5,912 nucleotides of DNA from CAZAMT01 sp964486145 (GTDB taxonomy: Bacteria > Bacteroidota > Bacteroidia > Bacteroidales > JAAAOM01), in NCBI GenBank assembly GCA_964486145.1, contig CAZAMT010000263.1, positions 1 to 5,912 of the forward strand, in the 5' to 3' direction. Shown piece after piece: positions 1 through 5,912 of the stretch. The translations under genes and the position numbers were made by a program. Each line of letters opens with the position of its first letter. The first letter of the stretch is position 1. Below the pieces are notes generated by a model. That model worked only from the letters and a program-made list of their open reading frames with translations, was not told where the DNA came from and made no database searches.

Positions 1-45
1 TTAGGAGCTTTGGCTTTTTACATTAAACCGCACGTTACAAAATAA
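1..45 (+). CDS. Possible C-terminal tail of an upstream gene (partial)
   Basis: Frame 1 is open from the first base to a TAA at 43-45 and would encode LGALAFYIKPHVTK. The other two forward frames stop almost at once. The tail has an ordinary protein-like composition, and its stop falls just before the probable promoter region of the sigma gene. Fourteen codons are too few to name a family, and an open stretch of this length occurs often by chance. A noncoding 5' flank is an equally good explanation. Confidence 0.25.
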   Translation, partial: LGALAFYIKPHVTK

Positions 46-68
46 TTTTTTAATCGCGGAATTGCCGG

Positions 69-82
69 AATGCAGTTGCATT
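69..82. repeat. Short dyad AATGCA-GT-TGCATT upstream of the sigma gene
   Basis: A perfect 6-bp inverted repeat with a 2-base centre, followed by more T residues (81-85). It ends 25 bases before the TATATTTG box at 108-115, so it would lie around -40 to -53 of a start site near 122, a usual place for an activator site. Alternatively it could be a weak terminator for an upstream gene (AATGC/GCATT stem, AGTT loop, T-run). The dyad is seen directly; any function is inferred. Confidence 0.25.
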
Positions 83-107
83 TTTCATGTTAGTTTAAGG
101 TTTTTTT

Positions 108-115
108 TATATTTG
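108..115 (+). promoter_or_regulatory. Candidate Bacteroidota promoter -7 box (TATATTTG) for the sigma operon
   Basis: TATATTTG matches exactly the TAnnTTTG -7 element used by the housekeeping sigma factor of Bacteroidota. A partial -33 element, TTTC at 83-86 (consensus TTTG), lies 21 bases upstream, within the accepted spacing. A transcript start near 118-124 would leave a leader of roughly 16-22 bases before GTG 140 and would exclude the TTG at 62 from the message. The match is only six fixed bases in an AT-rich region, so chance is possible. Confidence 0.4.
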
Positions 116-139
116 GTCAAATTTTACTCTGCTTTAACG

Positions 140-727
140 GTGACTGATAACGAATACATATTAATTGAAAAACTTAAAAAAGGCGATGACCGTGCCCTCG
201 AAAAGATCTTTCTTACCCATTATACCAACCTTTGCAACTACGCGTACGAATTTGTGCATGATACATCCACAGCAGAAGATATTGTGTCCGATGCTTTTGT
301 TTGGATGTGGGAAAACCGCGAAAAGTTAACGATTAAAACATCACTACAATCCTATCTTTTCAAAATTGTGCACAACCGGTGTATCAATTACATACAGAAA
401 CTAAAGGTGCGTGATCGCTATTCAAAGGACAAAATTTTACTTACCACATCCGAAAACCATAAAACCCTGGGTAATGCAAACCATCCGTTGAATATGCTTA
501 TATCCAAAGAAATGCAGGAGCGTATTACCAAAGCCATAGAAAATCTCCCTCCTCAATGCAAGGAAATATTTAAATTAAACCGTTTTCATGGATTAAAAAA
601 CAAGGAAATTGCTGAAAAGCTTCATATATCGGAATTAACTGTCAAGAAACAAATGACCATCGCTTTGAAAAAGTTAAGGGAAATGCTGTTTTACCTGAGT
701 TTTATGATGCTGAATCATTTTTTTTAA
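140..727 (+). CDS. ECF-type RNA polymerase sigma factor (sigma-70 family, Bacteroidota FecI-like)
   Basis: This is a cytoplasmic sigma subunit that directs RNA polymerase to a small set of promoters, most likely those of the downstream susCD-type pair. From GTG 140 the protein has 195 residues. Region 2 spans about 22-87, with DTSTAEDIVSDAFVWMWENR (about 41-60) as the typical core-binding and -10-recognition stretch. Region 4 spans about 124-182, with LPPQCKEIF followed by the helix-turn-helix GLKNKEIAEKLHISELTVKK (151-170). The reading frame stays open upstream to TTG 62, but that adds 26 hydrophobic, non-family residues and would overlap the promoter box at 108-115. GTG 140 gives the normal family start (TDNEYILIEKLKKGD). 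The C-terminus ends in a hydrophobic tail, LFYLSFMMLNHFF. The anti-sigma gene follows after 65 bases, probably in the same transcript. Function is secure; the exact start is less so. Confidence 0.93.
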   Translation: MTDNEYILIEKLKKGDDRALEKIFLTHYTNLCNYAYEFVHDTSTAEDIVSDAFVWMWENREKLTIKTSLQSYLFKIVHNRCINYIQKLKVRDRYSKDKILLTTSENHKTLGNANHPLNMLISKEMQERITKAIENLPPQCKEIFKLNRFHGLKNKEIAEKLHISELTVKKQMTIALKKLREMLFYLSFMMLNHFF

Positions 728-792
728 AAAAATCAACATTTTGTTTACTACTTTTTAATTCTTCAACTGCCTTTATTAATAGCAACGAAATT

Positions 793-1902
793 ATGGCCGG
801 AAAGAATCAACATATCGATGAACTTTTGTTCGATGTTTTATCGGGAGAAGCTGATGGAAATCGAATGAAACAATTTAAATCCTGGCTGGATGAAGATGAA
901 AAAAATGTGAATTATTATCATCAGGTTAAGGCCCTATGGATTGCAAGCACGCGAAATAAAAACCCACATAATTTCAATCCTCAGCTATCATGGTTAAAAC
1001 TTTACGACCGGATCCATAAAAAGGGACATTTACTTGAAAATTTCCTGAAATATGCTGCCATCATTTTGATTTCATTCATAACAGGTGCTATTGCTAACTA
1101 TATTTTCTATCCACACCAACCCAGGGAATTTTCGCGAATGGCGGTTACCATGAATGAAGCAGAAGCCCCGTATGGTGCACGTTTAAAAGTAAATCTCACG
1201 GATGGCTCCATGGTATGGTTAAATGCAGGAAGTAAACTATATTATCCCAACGAATTTTCAGGGAATAGCAGGGAAGTTAAGCTGGAAGGGGAAGGATATT
1301 TTGAAGTTAAATCAGACGCTTCAAAACCGTTCATTGTAAACACGAAAAAAGTCTCTGTAAAAGCATTGGGTACCAGCTTTAATGTAAAAGCATACACCGA
1401 TGAACCTTATGTGGAGGCAACATTGGTCGAGGGTGTCATATCCGTCCAAAAGCAGGAAAATCAGGAAAAACCTTTTATTTTAAAACCAAAGCAAAAGGTG
1501 AGGATATACAAAGATTCAAACCAAATGGTCGAGATAACTCAACGGGATAGACAAAAAACCAAAAAAACCGAAAAAATTGCCGAAGATGTACTAATTGAAA
1601 GTAATGTTAATCCGGAAGTTGAGGTTTCATGGAAGGATTCGTATTGGATCTTTGAGGATGAAAACCTGCGAAACTTTGAAAAAAAGCTGGAACGCCGTTA
1701 TAATATTTCCATATCTGTTGAAGATACCTCGATGTACGATTTCAGGTATACAGGAAAATTGAAAGACGAATCGCTTGATGAAGTACTCGAAGTACTGACC
1801 ATGACTTCCCCGTTGCTTTATTCAAAAAATGGCAACAAGGTTACCTTGTATGTAAATAAGGATTTTCAGAGAAAACTAAAAGATTCGTGGAAAACGGATT
1901 GA
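793..1902 (+). CDS. FecR-family anti-sigma factor (inner-membrane, DUF4974 C-terminus)
   Basis: This is a single-pass inner-membrane regulator of 369 residues, a normal family length, expected to hold the neighbouring sigma factor inactive until a transporter signal arrives. Residues 1-80 form the cytoplasmic sigma-binding part (IDELLFDVLSGEA, then a WLDEDEKN segment typical of these proteins). Residues about 84-106 (LKYAAIILISFITGAIANYIF) are the only membrane segment. The periplasmic FecR domain covers about 120-218, with the hallmarks PYGARLKVNLTDGSMVWLNA, EGEGYFEV, PFIV and ALGTSFNVKAY. A Lys/Glu-rich linker at about 245-275 is followed by the DUF4974-type domain at 286-355 (FEDENLRNFEKKLERRYNI to SLDEVLEVL and TSPLLY). 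The start is an ATG without a clear Shine-Dalgarno, as usual in this phylum. It lies 65 bases after the sigma gene and is followed by a stem-loop terminator. Family sequences can act both as inhibitor and as activator of the sigma factor; which applies here cannot be seen. Confidence 0.95.
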   Translation: MAGKNQHIDELLFDVLSGEADGNRMKQFKSWLDEDEKNVNYYHQVKALWIASTRNKNPHNFNPQLSWLKLYDRIHKKGHLLENFLKYAAIILISFITGAIANYIFYPHQPREFSRMAVTMNEAEAPYGARLKVNLTDGSMVWLNAGSKLYYPNEFSGNSREVKLEGEGYFEVKSDASKPFIVNTKKVSVKALGTSFNVKAYTDEPYVEATLVEGVISVQKQENQEKPFILKPKQKVRIYKDSNQMVEITQRDRQKTKKTEKIAEDVLIESNVNPEVEVSWKDSYWIFEDENLRNFEKKLERRYNISISVEDTSMYDFRYTGKLKDESLDEVLEVLTMTSPLLYSKNGNKVTLYVNKDFQRKLKDSWKTD

Positions 1903-2104
1903 AATATGCTTCTATGAATGAGGCAGCTAACAATTTTGTATTAACTAATAACATTAAACTATGATGAAACAAGACACTTCTTAATACCTTTTTTGAAAAA
2001 TTAAAAAAAAGCAGGATGGTGGCACATCCCGCTTTTCATTCCTTTAAAAAACCCAATAGTGATACTGAGTTAATTAATGTAAAATTAAATTGAAATGTAA
2101 AATT
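1903..2104. other. Intergenic region between the anti-sigma and susC-like genes
   Basis: This is a 202-base AT-rich spacer. It holds a stem-loop at 2007-2036, a short dyad TATTA-AC-TAATA at 1939-1950, a palindrome TTAATTAA at 2070-2077, and a seven-codon open frame beginning ATGATG at 1961. The promoter of the transporter must lie here if the stem-loop ends the upstream transcript, most simply in 2037-2100, but no TAnnTTTG box is present there. That absence fits use of an ECF sigma factor with a different promoter, although the recognition sequence of this sigma cannot be read from one locus. No convincing protein or RNA gene is seen. Confidence 0.6.
2007..2036 (+). terminator. Stem-loop, probable intrinsic terminator of the sigma/anti-sigma transcript
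   Basis: The arms AAAAGC (2007-2012) and GCTTTT (2031-2036) pair. An A/C mismatch follows (2013/2030), then GGATG (2014-2018) pairs with CATCC (2025-2029) around a six-base loop GTGGCA. The A-run before it and the T-run in the 3' arm let it work in either direction, although the T-run after the GC part is short (TTTTC). It lies 104 bases after the anti-sigma stop and 68 bases before the transporter start. It could instead be a leader hairpin if transcription of the transporter begins upstream of it. Confidence 0.7.
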
Positions 2105-5100
2105 ATGAAAAAATTACGATTAATTGCTTTTTCTCCGGGAAAAGCAGAAATTAAAAAATGGCTAATTGTTATGAAACTAATAATTTGTTTAACTTTAATA
2201 GGAGCGTTTCAGGTTCAGGCGCTTGTGCATTCGCAGGGATCGAATTTCACACTCAACGAATCGGGTGTGAATGTTCGGGAAGTCATTAAACAACTTGAAA
2301 ACAAAAGCAATTTCCGCTTTTTTTTCAGTGAAAACCTGGCACACTTGGAAAAGCAGGTGGATATAAATGTAACCAATGCCAACCTGGAACAAGTGTTGGA
2401 TCATCTTTTCAAAGATTCACCTTTGATGTACAAAGTACTGGAAAATGATCTGGTCATTATCATGCCGTTCATGGAAGGCCTTGAGCAGGGTACACGCATT
2501 TCAGGCAATGTAACCGATCCCGATGGTATCCCTCTCCCCGGTGTAAACATTGTAGAAGTGGGAACCAATAATGGAGCCGTAACCGATTTGGATGGGAATT
2601 ATTCCATCACGGTAAGCTCGGAAGACGCCGTGCTGCGTTTCTCTTTTGTGGGGTATTTGACGGAAGAAATTGTAGTTGGGGGACAGACGAGTATTGATGT
2701 TATGCTTATGGAGGATATCCAGGCGTTGGATGAGGTGGTTGTTGTTGGGTTTGGAAGCAGAGCCAAAAAAGACCTTACCGGTTCTATTTCATCAATTCAG
2801 GCTGAAGATCTTGAAAAATCAAAGTCACTTTCCCCCCAGTATGCGTTGCAGGGAAATACATCGGGTGTGCGTATCGTAAATTCAAGTGGAGACCCTAACG
2901 AGTCACCGGATATATTTATTCGCGGGATTGGTACCTGGAATGGCGATGCTCAACCTCTTTATGTTATTGATGGGCAAATAATCGAGCCTCCCAGATCAGG
3001 TAATTTGGATGTTATAACCGGGTTCAGTATGTCTACGCCCCCAAACTTGTTTAACCTCATTAATCCTTCAGATATTGAATCAATTTCGGTACTTAAAGAC
3101 GCTTCGGCTGCTGCAATTTACGGTAACAGGGGAGCTAACGGGGTAATATTAATAACAACCAAAAAAGGTAAACAGGGAAAACCTGTGTTAGAATTCAACT
3201 CCAGTTTTTCCACGCGCAATATTCCTACGTATGATATGCTGAACACGCAGCAGTACGTGGATCTGACAACTGAAATGTTTACTAATAATCTGAACCCTGA
3301 TATTACCATTGAAGATGAACTTTATGGTGGCGATCAGGATAGTGATATCAACAGGCTGACAAACCGCAGCCCACAGTTTAATTCTGCCAGCCCTTTCTAT
3401 ATTAGCGATAGAACTACCTACGACTGGCAGGATGATATGGTAGTGAGCAATGCCCTTGCTCAAACCTACGACATGAAAGTTTCAGGTGCAAGTAATGGTG
3501 TCGATTACTACTTGTCAGGAAGTTACCTTGATCAGGAAAACTTCTTTAAAGGAAACAATTTGACAAGATATACAGCGGCGTTAAATGTAAATTCAAAAAT
3601 AAACGATTGGATAAAGGTTGGTATAAATTACAAATATACCTATCAGCTTTCGGATATGTCGTTTAGGTCACGCGACCTTAATGAAGTTGCCAGCGTTGCA
3701 CCCTGGCAGCCAATCTATAACCCTGGCAATGAATATGGCTACCAAACGGTTATCGACCCGTTCTATGGTGGCAGTGAATCCTGGCAGCAGGCTAAACTTT
3801 ATGGTCAGGGAACCAGCACGAATTACCTGGCAGAAGCCAACATAAATTATGGCGATTTCGCTATCAGCAGGAACATCGGGCAGGCCTATTTCGAACTCAC
3901 CCCTGTAAAAGGGCTAACGCTCAGGGGAAGTGTGAATTTGGATTATGCCAAGCAGGATCGCACTGAATTTACCAACCCGCCAAATGCTAATTTGTTCAGA
4001 ACAAACAGTAACGATCCAACGCAAGCTGCTCCGGATGCCCCGGGAAGCTTAGGGCGCATTTCACATCGAATAAACAATATATTCAATTACCAATCCGATT
4101 TTACGGCAACTTACGCGAACACCTTTGCCGGCAAGCACAATCTGAATTTAACGGCTGCAGTGCAGGACCAAAGGCACGAAACTGAATTTACTGACTTCAG
4201 CGGCAGCAACCTTACCACCTTAACCGATAACCCGAAAAGGAACGGATATGGTAATGATCTGGCCAACAACAATTCCATTTATGGCTGGACGCAGCGCTAT
4301 TGGTTTGGAATGGTTGGCAGGGGCAGCTATAATTATGACCGCAAGTACTATGCTGATTTATCATTCCGGAGGGATGCAAGCATTGGATTTGACGATGACT
4401 ACCGATGGGGTAATTTTTACTCTTTGAGTGGTGCATGGAGAATCAGCAGCGAATCCTTTATGGATGGTCTTACCTTCATTGACGACTTAAAATTAAGAGG
4501 CGGATGGGGACAGGCCGGTAACGATCAGGCTGTTGTTGGAAGCTATGCCTATTTATCGGGTGTAAATACAAGTATTTCATCTGTCCGGTTTGGTTCCGGA
4601 AACGGGGATCCTCTTGGAACCATGGTTTTAGGTTCCGTAGTTGCCGACCTGCCTAATCCGCAGTTAACCTGGGAGGTTGTATCAACTACGTATGTCGGAA
4701 TGGATGCTATTATCTTGGCCAATCGTTTAAATTTCACACTTGAACTGTACAACAGGGTCACCGATGGGATCTTAATGAGCGTTGTGCTTCCAACATCTGC
4801 CGGTTTAAATAATCCGTCTGATAATGTGGGACAGCTTGAAAACAAGGGTATTGATATGCAGCTTGGATGGAACGACAGAATTGGAGAGTTCACCTATGGC
4901 GTATCGGGTAATATTAGTTTCATTAAAAATGAAGTTACCAAAGTTTATGAGGGCAGACCACTTGAATCATCAGGGTTTGGCAGGGTTGAAGAAGGACGAT
5001 CTTTGGGCTTGTTATGGGGATATCAGCACGGAGGTATTTTCCAAAGTCAGGAGGAAATTGATGCCTATTACAACGCGACACCCGATGATAACGTTGGTAA

Positions 5101-5698
5101 CACTGATTTTGTTGCTCCGGGTGACATGTATTTTCGTGATGTACAGGGAAATCCAACAGATGAAGAACAGTTTTACAGCAAGACCCCGGATGGTCAAATC
5201 AATAGTTATGACCGTACTGAAATTGGCAGAACAATACCCGGACACACGTATGGTTTAAATCTGAATCTGGGTTGGAAAGGTTTTGACCTTTTTGCAGGTT
5301 TTTATGGCGAAGGTGATGTTGAAAAGTACAATGACGCCAGAGCAAGATTTGAAAGTATGGCCGGAGAAGGGCCAAATTATTTTGCTACAACGCTAAACCG
5401 CTGGACACCCCAAAACACCAACACTGAAATGCCAAGGGCGGTAAAAGGTGACCCTGCAGGAAACAACAGGTTTTCAAGCAGATATGTGGAAGATGCATCT
5501 TTTCTCAGGTTAAATAACTGGCAATTTGGCTATACAATTCCATCTTCAGTTTCTAACAAGTTGAAAATGAGTTTACTACGTGTATATGTAGGTGGCCAAA
5601 ATAACATTTACTTAACCAAGTGGTCTACCCTGGATCCGGTAAATGATAATTATCCGTTGGCAAGAACCCTTACATTTGGCGTTAACGCTAAATTTTAA
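2105..5698 (+). CDS. SusC-family TonB-linked outer-membrane transporter with N-terminal STN domain
   Basis: This is an outer-membrane barrel that imports large nutrients, usually oligosaccharides, using TonB energy together with a SusD lid. From ATG 2105 it has 1197 residues; a TTG 15 bases upstream is in frame but less likely. Domains: signal peptide (about 1-39, hydrophobic MKLIICLTLIGAF, cut after QVQA); STN domain (about 47-123); carboxypeptidase-regulatory-like domain (about 131-203; GNVTDPDGIPLPGVNI, GAVTDLDGNYSI, FSFVGY); TonB-box-like ALDEVVVVGFG (about 207-217); plug with IFIRGIGTWN, PLYVIDG and the SusC signature SISVLKDASAAAIYGNRGAN (about 326-345); then the barrel, with family segments SFRRDASIGFDDDYRWGNF, LTWEVVSTTYVGMD and DNVGQLENKGID, ending in an aromatic FGVNAKF. 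The extra STN domain explains the length and marks it as a signal-sending transporter, fitting the adjacent sigma/FecR pair. A SusD-like gene follows after 20 bases. The frame is intact. Substrate unknown. Confidence 0.97.
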   Translation: MKKLRLIAFSPGKAEIKKWLIVMKLIICLTLIGAFQVQALVHSQGSNFTLNESGVNVREVIKQLENKSNFRFFFSENLAHLEKQVDINVTNANLEQVLDHLFKDSPLMYKVLENDLVIIMPFMEGLEQGTRISGNVTDPDGIPLPGVNIVEVGTNNGAVTDLDGNYSITVSSEDAVLRFSFVGYLTEEIVVGGQTSIDVMLMEDIQALDEVVVVGFGSRAKKDLTGSISSIQAEDLEKSKSLSPQYALQGNTSGVRIVNSSGDPNESPDIFIRGIGTWNGDAQPLYVIDGQIIEPPRSGNLDVITGFSMSTPPNLFNLINPSDIESISVLKDASAAAIYGNRGANGVILITTKKGKQGKPVLEFNSSFSTRNIPTYDMLNTQQYVDLTTEMFTNNLNPDITIEDELYGGDQDSDINRLTNRSPQFNSASPFYISDRTTYDWQDDMVVSNALAQTYDMKVSGASNGVDYYLSGSYLDQENFFKGNNLTRYTAALNVNSKINDWIKVGINYKYTYQLSDMSFRSRDLNEVASVAPWQPIYNPGNEYGYQTVIDPFYGGSESWQQAKLYGQGTSTNYLAEANINYGDFAISRNIGQAYFELTPVKGLTLRGSVNLDYAKQDRTEFTNPPNANLFRTNSNDPTQAAPDAPGSLGRISHRINNIFNYQSDFTATYANTFAGKHNLNLTAAVQDQRHETEFTDFSGSNLTTLTDNPKRNGYGNDLANNNSIYGWTQRYWFGMVGRGSYNYDRKYYADLSFRRDASIGFDDDYRWGNFYSLSGAWRISSESFMDGLTFIDDLKLRGGWGQAGNDQAVVGSYAYLSGVNTSISSVRFGSGNGDPLGTMVLGSVVADLPNPQLTWEVVSTTYVGMDAIILANRLNFTLELYNRVTDGILMSVVLPTSAGLNNPSDNVGQLENKGIDMQLGWNDRIGEFTYGVSGNISFIKNEVTKVYEGRPLESSGFGRVEEGRSLGLLWGYQHGGIFQSQEEIDAYYNATPDDNVGNTDFVAPGDMYFRDVQGNPTDEEQFYSKTPDGQINSYDRTEIGRTIPGHTYGLNLNLGWKGFDLFAGFYGEGDVEKYNDARARFESMAGEGPNYFATTLNRWTPQNTNTEMPRAVKGDPAGNNRFSSRYVEDASFLRLNNWQFGYTIPSSVSNKLKMSLLRVYVGGQNNIYLTKWSTLDPVNDNYPLARTLTFGVNAKF

Positions 5699-5718
5699 TT
5701 AATCTTCTAAAATTGATT

Positions 5719-5912
5719 ATGATGAAAACAAAAATAAAATTACTGTTTGCAATTTTTTTCCTAACCTGGTTAGGAGCGTGTGAAACGAGTCTTGTAGATG
5801 AAGAGCCTCTCGGACCAACAGAAGCAAGTTATTTCTCAACAACTGCTGAATTCAGGTCAAAAATAGCCAGTGCTTATGCTGCCTACTACGATTGGTACCA
5901 TTTTGCCGCACC
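5719..5912 (+). CDS. SusD/RagB-family nutrient-binding lipoprotein (5' part only)
   Basis: Only the first 64 codons are present; the gene leaves the window. The protein begins MMKTKIKLLFAIFFLTWLGAC, a short basic start, a hydrophobic core and the lipobox LGAC, with Cys21 as the lipid-modified residue. The stretch after it, ETSLVDEEPLGPTEASYFST, is acidic and typical of SusD proteins exported to the cell surface. TTAEFRSKIASAYAAYYDW then fits the first helix of the SusD N-terminal domain. SusD proteins form the extracellular lid on the SusC barrel and bind the ligand. The start could be either of two adjacent ATG codons (5719 or 5722). It lies 20 bases after the transporter stop with no terminator between, so the two are almost certainly co-transcribed. 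The family assignment relies on the signal, the motif and the position next to SusC, since most of the protein is missing. Confidence 0.92.
   Translation, partial: MMKTKIKLLFAIFFLTWLGACETSLVDEEPLGPTEASYFSTTAEFRSKIASAYAAYYDWYHFAA

Noticed and set aside
718..732. T8A7 tract at the sigma stop as a terminator
   Set aside because: It has no GC stem and cannot form a stable hairpin. The anti-sigma gene follows closely and is expected to be co-transcribed.
2090..2104. TTG 2090 as the start of the transporter
   Set aside because: It adds only MKCKI before ATG 2105. ATG 2105 gives the usual SusC N-terminus (MKKLRLIAFSPGKAE).
2037..2104. TAAAAT at 2080-2085 as a -10 box for susC
   Set aside because: It is a short AT-rich match in an AT-rich spacer with no convincing partner element, and the sigma factor likely in charge has an unknown recognition sequence.
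2195..5258. Several open frames of 60-145 codons inside the SusC-like gene, on the minus strand and in another plus frame
   Set aside because: All lie within the well-supported transporter frame, have no recognisable domains, and carry compositions expected of shadow frames.
1..5912. CRISPR array, insertion sequence, tRNA or rRNA, phage or defence genes
   Set aside because: No regularly spaced direct repeats, transposase motifs, terminal inverted repeats or structural RNA signatures were seen. The window is fully explained by a sigma/FecR/SusC/SusD locus of a well-known type, so I do not claim a new system.

Overview
The window reads as a regulated nutrient-uptake locus from a member of the Bacteroidota. 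It runs in one direction (+ strand): ECF sigma factor, FecR-type anti-sigma factor, a SusC-family TonB-dependent transporter carrying an N-terminal STN signalling domain, and the first 64 codons of a SusD-family surface lipoprotein cut off by the window edge. The phylum call rests on the SusC/SusD pair, the FecR protein with a DUF4974-type C-terminus, the AT-rich spacers without clear Shine-Dalgarno sequences, and a TAnnTTTG-type promoter box. The style of the SusC N-terminus suggests Marinilabiliales/Prolixibacteraceae, but that is only an impression.

Layout. Bases 1-45 may be the last 14 codons of an upstream gene. Bases 46-139 look like the promoter region of the sigma gene, with an AATGCA/TGCATT dyad and a TATATTTG box. 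The sigma factor most likely starts at GTG 140, not at the further-upstream TTG 62, and ends at 727. After a 65-base gap comes the anti-sigma factor (793-1902). The next 202 bases hold no convincing gene but contain a clear stem-loop (2007-2036) that probably terminates the sigma/anti-sigma transcript. The transporter starts best at ATG 2105 and ends at 5698. The SusD-like gene starts 20 bases later at 5719 and runs off the window.

How the parts work together (known from this family, inferred here). A SusC-SusD complex in the outer membrane captures a glycan or other large nutrient. The periplasmic STN domain of SusC reports this to the periplasmic part of FecR, whose single membrane segment passes the signal to the cytoplasmic sigma-binding domain. 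The released sigma factor then raises transcription of the susCD pair. The substrate cannot be read from this window because no degradative enzyme lies within it. The locus type is well known. The points most worth a second look are the visible sequence similarity between the FecR C-terminus and the SusC STN domain, the start-codon choice for the sigma factor, and the stem-loop that separates the regulators from susC.
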